Of a stretch of DNA of 64,000 bases, positions 8,373 through 17,139 are shown piece by piece. Under the pieces are notes generated by a model. The model searched no databases. It saw nothing but the letters and a program-made list of their open reading frames with translations, and was not told the DNA's origin. The DNA comes from Alphaproteobacteria bacterium (lineage in GTDB: Bacteria > Pseudomonadota > Alphaproteobacteria > Sphingomonadales > JAKSBY01). The first letter of the stretch is position 1. Each line of letters opens with the position of its first letter. The translations under genes were made by a program, and so were the position numbers. The stretch lies in NCBI GenBank assembly GCA_021774625.1, contig JAJFIV010000035.1, positions 62,001 to 126,000 on the forward strand. Reading direction: 5' to 3'.

Positions 8373-9095
8373 TTAATACATATGCTGGCCGCCATTGATG
8401 GAAAGGGTGGAGCCGGTAATAAATCCGGCATTGTCAGTGATCAGAAAATGGACGCCGCGGGCAATTTCTTCCGCCTTGCCAAGACGTCCGACCGGAATTC
8501 TGGCGATAATCTTTTCAAGAACCGCATCGGGAACTGCGGCCACCATATCCGTGTCGATATAACCCGGGGCAATGGCATTAACGGTGATGCCGGACCGCGC
8601 GCCTTCCTGCGCCAGCGCCTTGGTAAAGCCGTGGATGCCGGACTTGGCTGCGGCGTAATTGACCTGTCCATATTGTCCGGCCTGCCCATTGATGGAACCG
8701 ATATTGACGATGCGGCCAAAACCCGCTTCCTTCATGCCGGCGAAAACCGCTTTCGACATATTGAAGCAGGAACCGATATTGGTATCGATGACCTTCTGCC
8801 AGTCCTCCCGGCTCATTTTCAGAAGCGTCGCATCCCGGGTGATCCCCGCATTGTTGATCAGAATACCAACCGGACCCAGATCTTCGGCAACCTTTACGCA
8901 CCCTGTATGGCAGGCCTCATAATCCGACACATCCCATTTATACGCCGGGATACCGGTCTCATCCGTAAAGGCTTTCGCCCGCTCGTCATTGCCTGCATAA
9001 ACAGCGGCAACTTTATATCCGGCCTCTTTCAGCCTGACGGAGATGGCGGCGCCTATCCCTCTGGTTCCGCCGGTGACAATTGCAACGCGCTCCAT
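8373..9095 (-). CDS. phaB: Acetoacetyl-CoA reductase (beta-ketoacyl reductase, SDR family)
   Basis: NADPH-dependent reduction of acetoacetyl-CoA to (R)-3-hydroxybutyryl-CoA, the PHB monomer. The Rossmann motif VTGGTRGIGAA is at residues 6-16, NNAGITRD follows, and the catalytic Ser-Tyr-Lys set is in NIGSINGQ and YAAAKSG. The protein ends SINGGQHMY, characteristic of PhaB. I start at the ATG at 9095 because GGAAAGGA precedes it at good distance; a longer frame adds 38 unsupported residues. It is downstream of the PhaC-like gene, which supports PhaB over FabG. Confidence 0.92.
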   Translation of the reverse strand: MERVAIVTGGTRGIGAAISVRLKEAGYKVAAVYAGNDERAKAFTDETGIPAYKWDVSDYEACHTGCVKVAEDLGPVGILINNAGITRDATLLKMSREDWQKVIDTNIGSCFNMSKAVFAGMKEAGFGRIVNIGSINGQAGQYGQVNYAAAKSGIHGFTKALAQEGARSGITVNAIAPGYIDTDMVAAVPDAVLEKIIARIPVGRLGKAEEIARGVHFLITDNAGFITGSTLSINGGQHMY

Positions 9096-9172
9096 AAACA
9101 ATCCTTTCCCGATTTTATCGTTGATACCACGACCATAGCAAAAGCATCGCGCGCTTGAAATGATTCCTGTGA

Positions 9173-10384
9173 TTAATTTTTTAAGAACCAGTCCGCCAGC
9201 GGCCGCCATAATCCCTGCCGCGCCCGGCTTCCCACAATCATACCAATATGACCGGACGGCGTTCTTAAAAGGTCCGCTTGAGGCAGCTGTCCGGCAAGAG
9301 CCAGAGCTGATTTTTCCGGCACTATCCTGTCTTTTTGAGGCACCGCCATAAAGACCGGGGTCCGAATGGCGGCCGGGTTGACGGTTTCTCCGTCAATTTT
9401 CCAGACACCCCTTCCCGGTTCATTTTTTAGATACCAGCCTTCGAGGCATTCCATGGCGACCTTGCCTGCCAGCGGCTCCCCGCTATTGGCCCAGTCCTCG
9501 ACGGCCACAAACAGCCGGGCTTTCCTGTCATCCGGGTCAAGGCGGGAAAACTGGCGGAATTTTTTTTCTGTGCGGGATGGATCAAGGCTTGCAAAGAAAA
9601 TCTGCAGGATATCGACCGGCACACAGCCGATTGTTTCGTAAATGGATTGAATGATAGGAACCAGCGGTTCAAGTTCAGGAAATTTCCGGCTTTTCCCCTC
9701 ATGAAAATCCCAGGGCGTTGCCAGCAGGGCGAGTTTTCCGATGCCCGGCGGCTGCCGCGCCGCCAGCGCCAATGCCAGATTCCCCCCCATGCAATAGCCG
9801 ATGACCGAGGGCGCCTTTCCGAATTTCTCTCGTATATGGGACAGAAAGCGCTCAAGCCGCAGCACATAGCCGGTCAGGCCGAAGTCCTGTTCCGCCTCCC
9901 CTACCCGGCCCCAATCGACAAGGTAAGGGCAAAGGCCCATACTTTTGATCCCCCGAATGAGACTGCGTTCCTCGGTCAGATCCAGGATATAGGCCGGATT
10001 GATCAAGGAGGGGACGATGAGAACCGGCAGGCCTTTTTCCGCATAGCGATAGAGCCGGGATGATCCGTCTTCGGCGGTGATTTCCGGTGCGCGCATTTTT
10101 CGATGATAGGGATGATTCTGGTAGGATTTGATGCCATCCATCATGTCCTGAATGCGGGCCGCACTCTGTTCGGCAACCGCTTTTTCAAATAACGGCCATG
10201 ACGGGTCCGGGATCGCCTTCAGCAACCGCTCCGCCGCCGCCTTCAGGCCCGGATGCCAGTGGGCTTCCCCGCTTCTTACACCGGGCAAGGCCGCTGCCGC
10301 ACTCATCCAGGTGGATAGCGCATTGGCCAGATGCAGGGGAAGCGGCCGCGGTCCGACCCGCTTGACGGTCCCATTGTCGGTCAT
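9173..10384 (-). CDS. Short PhaC-like alpha/beta hydrolase (PHA synthase family)
   Basis: The core is clearly PHA synthase: the region VLIVPSLINPAYILDL, the PhaC-type lipase box GYCMGG with nucleophile C198, D352 in QKDRIVP and H379 in SGHIG. At 403 aa it is far shorter than class I PhaC (about 550-600 aa) and closer to class III PhaC, which needs a partner subunit PhaE. No PhaE-sized gene is present, but a 54-residue ORF is coupled to its start (ATGA overlap). It may be a PHA synthase or a related PHA-acting acyltransferase; sequence alone does not decide. Confidence 0.8.
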   Translation of the reverse strand: MTDNGTVKRVGPRPLPLHLANALSTWMSAAAALPGVRSGEAHWHPGLKAAAERLLKAIPDPSWPLFEKAVAEQSAARIQDMMDGIKSYQNHPYHRKMRAPEITAEDGSSRLYRYAEKGLPVLIVPSLINPAYILDLTEERSLIRGIKSMGLCPYLVDWGRVGEAEQDFGLTGYVLRLERFLSHIREKFGKAPSVIGYCMGGNLALALAARQPPGIGKLALLATPWDFHEGKSRKFPELEPLVPIIQSIYETIGCVPVDILQIFFASLDPSRTEKKFRQFSRLDPDDRKARLFVAVEDWANSGEPLAGKVAMECLEGWYLKNEPGRGVWKIDGETVNPAAIRTPVFMAVPQKDRIVPEKSALALAGQLPQADLLRTPSGHIGMIVGSRARQGLWRPLADWFLKN

Positions 10385-10545
10385 CCGCGTTCCTCATCCA
10401 GGGTCTTTTCATTCCCGGCAGACCTGTCCTTTTCAGGCGCTGCAAGGTTTTCCGCCGCTTTCTGCATGGCCCATGCCGTCAGATTCCGCTGCCAGAGATC
10501 GAGAAACCGGGATGCCATACCGGTCATATCTTTGTTTTTCTCCAT
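10381..10545 (-). CDS. Small 54-residue protein coupled to PhaC-like gene
   Basis: The ORF begins at the ATG at 10545 and its stop overlaps the ATG of the PhaC-like gene by four bases. Its first half is amphipathic and aromatic (MASRFLDLWQRNLTAWAMQKAAENL); the second half is polar and charged. The FLDLWQ...AW pattern recalls the N-termini of PhaE/PhaR subunits and phasins. There is no clear ribosome site before 10545; inner ATGs at 10527 and 10518 are alternatives, with GGAG upstream of the first. Reality as a protein is likely but not certain; function inferred from context only. Confidence 0.55.
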   Translation of the reverse strand: MEKNKDMTGMASRFLDLWQRNLTAWAMQKAAENLAAPEKDRSAGNEKTLDEERG

Positions 10546-10559
10546 GGAAGGATTATATG

Positions 10560-10684
10560 ATTTTGCAGGCCGGCCACCTAGCGGAAACCGTCGGACCTGC
10601 ACAAATGACTTGCACTTTACCGGCAGGGCCGCAACTATAGCCCTGATGCCGCAGTGCAATATAGAGAGGCATAAGGATTGAGTC
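10560..10684. promoter_or_regulatory. Divergent PHA promoter region with four TGCA sites
   Basis: The gap between the 54-residue ORF and phaR holds four TGCA tetramers (10564-10567, 10598-10601, 10611-10614, 10655-10658). PhaR proteins of other alphaproteobacteria bind TGC/GCA-containing sites and repress phaR and phasin genes, so this is a plausible autoregulatory operator. No promoter boxes are assigned. Confidence 0.4.
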
Positions 10685-11269
10685 ATGGCGAAGAAAAAAG
10701 ACCGCATGGACGGCGAGCCGGTTGCCATCAAAAAATACGCCAACCGGCGGCTTTATCATACGGGCACATCCAGTTATGTGACGCTGGATCATCTTTGCCA
10801 GATGGTTAAAGACGGTGAGGATTTTGTCGTCAGGGATGCCCAAAGCGGCGAGGACATCACCCGTTCCGTCCTGACCCAGATTATTTTCGAGGAAGAGAGT
10901 AAAGGCCAAACCCTTTTGCCGGTCCCTTTTCTTCGGCAATTGATCGGTTTTTACGGCGATACGCTGGAAAGCGTGGTTCCCAATTACCTGCAGGCCACGA
11001 TGGACGCTTTCGCCGAAAATCAGGACCAGTTGAAACGGTCTTATGGCGCCGCGTTCGATCCTGAACAATCCATTCAGGCTTTCACCAAACTGGCCGAACA
11101 GAATATGGCCATGTTCGAAAATGCCGCGAAAATGTTCTCGCCCTTTATGCCGGGAGGCAAAGGGGACGAGCGGGCGCCAGAAAAGAGTGGTGAAGGTGCT
11201 CAAATTCAGGCGTTGCAGGACCAGTTGGCAGCCCTTCAGGAACAGATAACCAGTTTAAGCAAAAAATAG
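10685..11269 (+). CDS. phaR: PHA synthesis repressor PhaR
   Basis: The N-terminal PHB/PHA accumulation regulator DNA-binding domain is clear: IKKYANRRLYHTGTSSYVTL at about residues 14-33, then MVKDGEDFVVRDAQSGEDITRSVLTQIIFEEE. The C-terminal part is helical and rich in Gln and Met, ending in a short predicted coiled coil (residues 170-194). Length 194 aa fits. PhaR binds PHA granules and DNA, and represses phasin and its own gene. It is divergent from the PhaC-like operon. Confidence 0.93.
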   Translation: MAKKKDRMDGEPVAIKKYANRRLYHTGTSSYVTLDHLCQMVKDGEDFVVRDAQSGEDITRSVLTQIIFEEESKGQTLLPVPFLRQLIGFYGDTLESVVPNYLQATMDAFAENQDQLKRSYGAAFDPEQSIQAFTKLAEQNMAMFENAAKMFSPFMPGGKGDERAPEKSGEGAQIQALQDQLAALQEQITSLSKK

Positions 11270-11309
11270 CGGACTCTTTTCTTGTGCGGTAGACGGCAAC
11301 GGGATAAGC

Positions 11310-11346
11310 GGGAGCAACATTTTGCTTTTGCACCGGAAATGCTCCC
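11310..11346 (+). promoter_or_regulatory. Inverted repeat directly before MFS start codon
   Basis: A perfect 7-base inverted repeat, GGGAGCA (11310-11316) and TGCTCCC (11340-11346), ends at the base before the start codon of the MFS gene. It could fold in the mRNA leader and hide the start, or be an operator. No other support. Confidence 0.25.
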
Positions 11347-12507
11347 ATGCCCGTCATTTTGCTAACCATCGTGATCGACCTGATCGGCTTCGGCATCATT
11401 ATTCCGATCCTGCCCTTTCTGGTGCTGCAATTTGGCGGCGATCCGGTCGAGGGAACGCTGCTGCTTGCCGTCTATTCGGCTATGATGTTTCTGGGCGGCC
11501 CATTTTGGGGACGGCTGGCGGATAAAATCGGCCGGCGGCCTATTCTCATCGCCACCCTATTCGGGTCCGCCCTCGCCTATATTCTGTTTGCCTTCGCGGA
11601 CAATTACTGGCTGCTGTTCCTGGCCCGCGCGGTTTCGGGGATCATGGCCGGTAATATTGTCATCGCCAACGCCATGATAGCCGATCTGACAACGCCGGAA
11701 AACCGCGCCCGCGGCATGGGGTATTTCGGCGCCGCCTTCGGGGTCGGGTTCGCCATCGGCCCTGGTTTGGGCGCCTTTCTCGCAGGGGATCCGGCGGCCC
11801 CTGATTTTATGCTGCCGGCCCTTGTCGCCGCCGGTCTTTCTTTGATCGCCGCGATATTTGCCGTCTTTTTTGTCAGAGAATCGAAACCGGCCGATGAACT
11901 GAGGGCGGATGGCACAAAAGTTCCGGCGGCGCACAAACCATTTGTTGAATTTATCAATTCCGGACCAAAGCTTTTTCTGTTTTCCCAGTTTTTGCTGCTG
12001 AATATTATCGGCAGCGGCATCTATGGGGTTTTCCCTTTCTGGGCCAATGCGGTTCTGGGCTGGGGCCATCTGAGTGTCGGGATTTTGAGTGCGGCTTTGG
12101 GTATTGTCACGGCCAGCGTTCAAACCCTGGCTATCGGTCCTTTGACTAAACGCTGGGGCGAGGCGCGGATTTTTTTGTTTTTTATCACCCTGACTCTGGC
12201 GGGCGCCTTGGTCATAAGCCTCACTCACACGGAATGGATTTTTGTGATCGCTTTCATTTTGCTGATTACTGGGATTGCCGCTGGCAACCCGGTGGTCACG
12301 ACGATCCTGTCCCTCAGCACGCCGGCAAAAGATCAGGGAGCCGCCCTTGGCCTTGCCAATTCCGCCGGGGCGCTGGGCCGCATTATCGGACCTGTTTTTG
12401 CCGGCTACATATTTTTGGAACTGGGTGTCGACACGCCATTTCTGATCGGAGCCGGGCTCTGTCTTATATGCGTCACCTGGGCATCCGGACAGAAAACCGG
12501 ATCTTAG
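11347..12507 (+). CDS. MFS transporter, TCR/Tet-like exporter
   Basis: A 386-residue polytopic protein with about twelve hydrophobic segments. The first segment carries IDLIGFGIIIPILP, and the loop between segments two and three has GRLADKIGRRPIL, the MFS motif A. The GAAFGVGFAIGPGLGAFL stretch in segment five resembles motif C, which marks drug/H+ antiporters. Substrate unknown. The 3' end overlaps the convergent lipoprotein gene by four bases. The ribosome site is weak and overlaps an inverted repeat. Confidence 0.85.
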   Translation: MPVILLTIVIDLIGFGIIIPILPFLVLQFGGDPVEGTLLLAVYSAMMFLGGPFWGRLADKIGRRPILIATLFGSALAYILFAFADNYWLLFLARAVSGIMAGNIVIANAMIADLTTPENRARGMGYFGAAFGVGFAIGPGLGAFLAGDPAAPDFMLPALVAAGLSLIAAIFAVFFVRESKPADELRADGTKVPAAHKPFVEFINSGPKLFLFSQFLLLNIIGSGIYGVFPFWANAVLGWGHLSVGILSAALGIVTASVQTLAIGPLTKRWGEARIFLFFITLTLAGALVISLTHTEWIFVIAFILLITGIAAGNPVVTTILSLSTPAKDQGAALGLANSAGALGRIIGPVFAGYIFLELGVDTPFLIGAGLCLICVTWASGQKTGS

Positions 12508-13160
12508 GATGCGTTTTGCAGAGCGCCTATCCAGTCTGTTACATCGCCCATAATGCTGTTCATACTGCGGTTAAAGGCTGAAACAATCGCGTCCGCATTA
12601 TTATTATCGGCCGAAACAGATGTCTGGAACGTGCGGGTGTCGATGATTTCCACCGGCGCGGTGCGGATCAGCATAACTGCGAAGCGAATATTGATTTTTG
12701 GCCGGGCGGGGTCCGGATAAAAGACCGCTTCAAAGTCCCGGACATCCATGCGCAGCCGGTATTCGGTAGGTAAATCGAGGGATTCAGCCCCAACAGCTGT
12801 AACCAGTCCGGAATTTTCCAGAGATTCCACAACGAAGCGGCGGATCATATCCGGCGCCCGGTCGCTCCATTGCGCCCCCGCGAGATATTCAAGTCTGTCC
12901 GCCTCCGGTTTGACGGCGATCCGCTCGCGCCGCAGGCTTTGCGCCATCGACGGCTCTTCAATAAAAACCATCCAGGGTATTTCGGCATTCTTCACTACAA
13001 GCCGCCGGTCTGGCGTCAATTCATAATAAACCGGCGCCTCCTCGCCCTGTCCGGGAAATTCAACCAGCGGCCCGCAGCCGGCAAGAGCAAATAAAAGCGC
13101 CAAAGATATCAGATGGGAAAGCGACGGTAATTTTCCGGCCATACTTTTTCTCTTTGTCAT
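12504..13160 (-). CDS. ABC-type transport auxiliary lipoprotein (PqiC-like)
   Basis: The N-terminus is a lipoprotein signal (LISLALLFALAGCG, lipobox LAGC, modified Cys near residue 28). The rest fits the ABC-transport auxiliary lipoprotein family (PqiC/YmbA), with YYELTPDRRLVV and a C-terminal helix. It is the last gene of the MCE operon and overlaps the mlaD-like gene by four bases. In this family the lipoprotein interacts with the MCE protein at the outer membrane. Confidence 0.82.
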   Translation of the reverse strand: MTKRKSMAGKLPSLSHLISLALLFALAGCGPLVEFPGQGEEAPVYYELTPDRRLVVKNAEIPWMVFIEEPSMAQSLRRERIAVKPEADRLEYLAGAQWSDRAPDMIRRFVVESLENSGLVTAVGAESLDLPTEYRLRMDVRDFEAVFYPDPARPKINIRFAVMLIRTAPVEIIDTRTFQTSVSADNNNADAIVSAFNRSMNSIMGDVTDWIGALQNAS

Positions 13161-14101
13161 TTCGATTTATATTCCGGTTCCTTGCCGGGAAAAATGACCC
13201 CCGAAGGATTGTCTTCAAATTTTTCAGCCAAGCGGGACAACGCCAGCACCATGCGCCTGGCATCAAGTACAAGCCGGGAAACTTCCGGCAGGGTGCCGCT
13301 TGTGAAGGCAGAGACCGCGCCGCGGTTTTCGTTGACCGTCAATTGCAGTTCCTTCGACAACTGATCTAGGCTGGCGATCATTTCGCGGGACTCGGAAAGC
13401 AGTGTCTTTACGTCCTGGGTGATAAGTTTATCGGCACTGTCTGCGGTCCGGGTGAGGGTTTGCGCGGTCATACGAAAGTCCGTCAGCGCCTGGCGCAATT
13501 CTACAACCAGCGCGCCGATATCATCGGTTTTGTCCGCCAGTCCGCCGGTTAGCTCATTGGTGTTTCTGAGAATGCTAGCAATTTCCCCGCGGTTTTCCTC
13601 ATTGAGCAGCGACTGGATATTTACCAGCGCAATCGCCGCCTGATTTATGAGGTCCGGCGCGCTGGTAAAAAGCTCCTGAAAGGTTGACGGTCTGGACTGG
13701 ATCACCGGCCGTTCCTGACCCGGCCCTGCCACCAGGGGCGGACTTCCCGGCTGCCCCCCTTCAATCTGGACAAAGACGACCCCGGTCAGACCCTGCGTTT
13801 CCAGAACAGCCACCGTATCCGTCAGGATCGGGACTGTGCCGCCGATCCTGACGGTGACCTGGACCTTGCTGGGATCATTGGGGGCAATGCTGATACGCGT
13901 CACCTGGCCGACAGGAATGCCATTATAGCGGACATCTCCCCCCCGGTTGAGACCGGCGACCGATTCATCAAAATAGATGTCATATTCATGAAATTCAGCA
14001 TCGATATCGACCTTGGCGAGCCAGATAACAAAGGCAAACAGTCCGATAACCGCCAGCAGCATAAAGCCGCCAATCAATAAATGATGCGCCCGTGTTTCCA
14101 T
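13157..14101 (-). CDS. mlaD: MlaD-type MCE protein, lipid transport
   Basis: One N-terminal membrane helix (LLIGGFMLLAVIGLFAFVIWLA) is followed by a single MCE domain (VAGLNRGGDVRYNGIPVGQVTRI, residues about 46-140) and a long helical C-terminal region rich in repeats like phasin/coiled coil (170-300). At 314 aa it is longer than E. coli MlaD (183 aa); the extra part is the helical tail. MCE proteins form hexameric rings that carry phospholipids across the periplasm. It lies between the ATPase and lipoprotein genes. Confidence 0.85.
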   Translation of the reverse strand: METRAHHLLIGGFMLLAVIGLFAFVIWLAKVDIDAEFHEYDIYFDESVAGLNRGGDVRYNGIPVGQVTRISIAPNDPSKVQVTVRIGGTVPILTDTVAVLETQGLTGVVFVQIEGGQPGSPPLVAGPGQERPVIQSRPSTFQELFTSAPDLINQAAIALVNIQSLLNEENRGEIASILRNTNELTGGLADKTDDIGALVVELRQALTDFRMTAQTLTRTADSADKLITQDVKTLLSESREMIASLDQLSKELQLTVNENRGAVSAFTSGTLPEVSRLVLDARRMVLALSRLAEKFEDNPSGVIFPGKEPEYKSK

Positions 14102-14140
14102 CTATATTCCCAACATCGTCTTTATTCGCGCCCCCATGGT

Positions 14141-14941
14141 CTATGCCGCTGAAATCCCGGCGGCGCGGGACCGGGGACCATGAAAATACTCTTTTACCCA
14201 TGGATGATTGATTTTTAACATATCATCCATAGTGCCGACCGCAATCACTTGTTTGTTGGCGAGCACGGCAATGCGGTCACACACTGTGCTTAGCGTATCG
14301 AGATCGTGGGTCACCAGAAATACGGTCAGCTTCATCGCTTTCTTCAATTCCACAATCACCCTGTCAAAAGAGGCGGCGCCAACGGGATCAAGACCAGCGG
14401 TCGGTTCATCAAGAAATAATAGCGCGGGGTCGAGCGCAAGGGCGCGGGCGAGACCGGCGCGCTTTCGCATGCCGCCCGAAAGCTCCGACGGATATTTTGG
14501 CCCGGCATCCGCCGGCAATCCAACCAGACTGATCTTGAAGGCGGCAATTTCATCCAGAAGCTTCTGCGGAATCCGGAAATGTTCCTTGAGCGGCACCTGG
14601 ATATTCTGCGCGACTGTCAGCGAGCCGAAAAGCGCACCGTCCTGAAACAGAACCCCAAGCTTTTGCTGCAGGGTCTCTTCATCTTCCCCGGTTAGTCTGG
14701 ACCGGTCTATGCCCAATATTTCAATATGGCCCTCGACCGGTTTAATAAGCCCGATTATGGTGCGCAACAGAACGGATTTGCCGGTGCCGGAGCCGCCGAC
14801 AACACCGATAATTTCTCCTTGCCGGACATCCAGGTCCAAATCCTTGTGAATAACATTGAGACCGAACTGGGTCCGCAGCCCGCGAATCCGGATGGCCGGA
14901 ATATCGTCCTGAGACAGCACGCCGGTTTCTTCTTTTATCAT
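14141..14941 (-). CDS. mlaF: MlaF-like ABC transporter ATP-binding protein
   Basis: ABC ATPase with Walker A GGSGTGKS (residues 49-56), signature SELSGGMRKRAGLARAL and Walker B LLFLDEPTAGLDPVG. The LSGGMRKR form and GLDPVG are typical of Mla/Ttg2-type ATPases. Length 266 aa. It overlaps the end of the permease gene by four bases, so the two are coupled. The subunit powers lipid transfer with MlaE and MlaD. Confidence 0.88.
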   Translation of the reverse strand: MIKEETGVLSQDDIPAIRIRGLRTQFGLNVIHKDLDLDVRQGEIIGVVGGSGTGKSVLLRTIIGLIKPVEGHIEILGIDRSRLTGEDEETLQQKLGVLFQDGALFGSLTVAQNIQVPLKEHFRIPQKLLDEIAAFKISLVGLPADAGPKYPSELSGGMRKRAGLARALALDPALLFLDEPTAGLDPVGAASFDRVIVELKKAMKLTVFLVTHDLDTLSTVCDRIAVLANKQVIAVGTMDDMLKINHPWVKEYFHGPRSRAAGISAA

Positions 14942-16098
14942 AGGCCGACCGTCGTGAAAAAAATGGCAAAAAAGGCGTTAAGAACGATGACCAGAAAAAT
15001 GGAGTGAACGACGGAATTGGTGGTGTGCAAGCCCACACTTTCCGCGCTGCCCGAAACATTCAAGCCTTCAAAACAACCCGTAATAGCGATAACAATGGCA
15101 AAAAACGGTGCTTTGATCATGCCGACAGCAAATGTGGAAAAATCCGCGGCTTCCCGCAGGCGGGCCAGAAATGTACCGGGTGAGATATCAAGGGTTCCCC
15201 AGGCCATAAGGCCGCCGCCCAGCAATCCCATCAGGTCGGCGTAAAAAGTGAGAATCGGTAAAATCAGAATCAGCGCAATCAGACGGGGCAGCACCAATGT
15301 CTCCACCGGGTCGAGGCCAATCACTTCCATTGCATCCACTTCCTCACGCAATTTCATAGAGCCGATTTGAGCCGTGAATGCGCTGCCCGAACGTCCGGCG
15401 ACAATGATCGCAGTCAACAAAATCCCTAATTCGCGGAGCTGTGAAAAAGCCAGCATATCAATCACATAGACGTCGGCGCCGAACTTCTGCAGTTGAATGG
15501 CTCCCTGATTGACAATCACGGCGCCAATCAGAAAGGAAATCAGGCCGACGATGGGGATCGCCTTCAACCCCACATGTTCCATCTGAAAAACAAGCGCCGT
15601 GAGGCGCAGCCGGCGCGGCTGCATAATTGTCCGTAAAAGACGCATCAGGACCAGCCCGAGAAAGGTCAGAAGCGCGCCAAAGCCCTCGACAATGGTGACG
15701 GTGGCGACACCAATCTCTTCCACCTGTTTGATCAGGGAATTTTTCCGGGGGGGTTCAATGGCGCAGGGTTCGTAATTTTCCTCGACCTGTTTCAAAAGCA
15801 GTCTTTGCTCGTCACTGATGCCGGAAAAGGAAACATTTACCCCTGACCGGTCGCACATGCTGATCATGTCAAAAAAAAGCAGCGCCCCGGCCGTGTCCAT
15901 TTTATCGACGGCTTGAAGATCAAGTTCGACGGACCCGGTGTTGGGACTGCCCGCCTTTTCCACCTCTTCATATGCCCAATGCAGGCTCATCACATGCCAC
16001 GGCCCGCCCGCTTTGATACAGGTAACGTCCGCCTTCCTCTCAACGCTGAGCCACGGTTTTTCCTGCGCAATGGTCGCCATATGTATTCCGGTCTGCAA
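14938..16098 (-). CDS. mlaE: MlaE-type ABC permease with N-terminal STAS domain
   Basis: The first ~110 residues form a STAS domain (ELDLQAVDKMDTAGALLFFDMI is its core), and the rest is the MlaE permease: VEGFGALLTFLGLVLMRLL, then the long helix and the conserved LREEVDAMEVIGLDPVETLVLPR loop. In E. coli the STAS protein MlaB is separate; the fused form is common in alphaproteobacteria. The start may be at 16098 or at the ATG at 16080. It begins the mlaE-mlaF-mlaD-lipoprotein operon. Confidence 0.87.
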   Translation of the reverse strand: MQTGIHMATIAQEKPWLSVERKADVTCIKAGGPWHVMSLHWAYEEVEKAGSPNTGSVELDLQAVDKMDTAGALLFFDMISMCDRSGVNVSFSGISDEQRLLLKQVEENYEPCAIEPPRKNSLIKQVEEIGVATVTIVEGFGALLTFLGLVLMRLLRTIMQPRRLRLTALVFQMEHVGLKAIPIVGLISFLIGAVIVNQGAIQLQKFGADVYVIDMLAFSQLRELGILLTAIIVAGRSGSAFTAQIGSMKLREEVDAMEVIGLDPVETLVLPRLIALILILPILTFYADLMGLLGGGLMAWGTLDISPGTFLARLREAADFSTFAVGMIKAPFFAIVIAITGCFEGLNVSGSAESVGLHTTNSVVHSIFLVIVLNAFFAIFFTTVGL

Positions 16099-16185
16099 TT
16101 TTTCGAATACTAACGTGACGAACGCTAAATCAGAAAGGTATTTTTACGCACTTGCCCTTCTGGTCCAAAGATTGAAGAATAGAGC

Positions 16186-17139
16186 ATGCTTGATCGGATT
16201 CTCTATCCCGCCCTTACGGCTTATGATGCCGGGTATCTTCAGACGCCGGACGGACACGAGATTTATTATGAACGTTCCGGCAACCGGCAGGGCAAACCGG
16301 CGCTTTTCCTGCATGGCGGGCCGGGCGGCGGGACCTCGCCTCTGCAGCGGCGCTTTTTCGACCCCGAAATCTATAACATAATTCTGTTTGACCAGCGGGG
16401 ATGCGGCAAAAGCCGGCCCCATGCCTCGCTTGAAAATAATACGACCCGGCATTTGATCGACGATATCGAAGCGCTGCGCGGCCATCTGAATATTGACCGC
16501 TGGCAGATTTTTGGAGGCTCGTGGGGCTCGACGCTGGGCATCCTCTATGCGCAAGCGCATCCCGGGCGGGTGACGGAACTGATCCTGCGCGGCATTTTTC
16601 TGATGCGGCGGCAGGATATCGACTGGTATTACCGCTGCGGCGCCAGCCGCTTTTTTCCCGAAGCCTGGCAGGCATTCATTGCCCCGATCCCGGAGGAGGA
16701 GCGGGCGGATATGATTGCGGCTTATTACCGTCGTCTGACTGCGGATGACCCTGAAATTGTCGCCGCCGCCGCCCGGCCCTGGGCGATGTGGGAAGCGGAC
16801 ACTCTTGCCCTGCGGCCCGACAAAGGAGCGGCAGAGCAGATGAAAGCCCCGGCTTTCGCCAACGCCTTTGCCCGTATCGAGTGCCATTATTTTATCAATA
16901 AGGGCTTTTTGGAACGGGATAACCGGCTTCTGGAAGACGCACATAAAATCCGGGATATTCCAGCCGCGATCCTCCACGGCCGCTATGATGTGATCTGCCC
17001 GTCCGATTCAGCCTACCTGCTTCACAAAGCCCTGCCGCAATCCAGGCTTGAAATCATCGAAGCCTCCGGCCATTCCGCTTTCGAACCTGAAATTGCGCGG
17101 GCATTGGTGGCGGTGACGGACCGTTTCAAAAATCTTTGA
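16186..17139 (+). CDS. pip: Proline iminopeptidase
   Basis: Alpha/beta hydrolase, peptidase family S33, releasing N-terminal proline from peptides. The oxyanion region is FLHGGPGGGTSP, the nucleophile is in GGSWGSTLG, and the catalytic His in SGHSAFEP near the C-terminus. LFDQRGCGKSRPHASLENNTT is diagnostic for this family. Length 317 aa is standard. It is transcribed away from the Mla operon and ends 14 bases inside the convergent gene. Confidence 0.93.
   Translation: MLDRILYPALTAYDAGYLQTPDGHEIYYERSGNRQGKPALFLHGGPGGGTSPLQRRFFDPEIYNIILFDQRGCGKSRPHASLENNTTRHLIDDIEALRGHLNIDRWQIFGGSWGSTLGILYAQAHPGRVTELILRGIFLMRRQDIDWYYRCGASRFFPEAWQAFIAPIPEEERADMIAAYYRRLTADDPEIVAAAARPWAMWEADTLALRPDKGAAEQMKAPAFANAFARIECHYFINKGFLERDNRLLEDAHKIRDIPAAILHGRYDVICPSDSAYLLHKALPQSRLEIIEASGHSAFEPEIARALVAVTDRFKNL

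Noticed and set aside
9173-10384. Calling the gene class I phaC
   Set aside because: The length (403 aa) and lack of the ~200-residue N-terminal domain do not fit class I.
16144-16977. 277-codon frame opposite the proline iminopeptidase gene
   Set aside because: Antisense shadow of a clearly real gene; Arg/Pro/Gly-rich translation.
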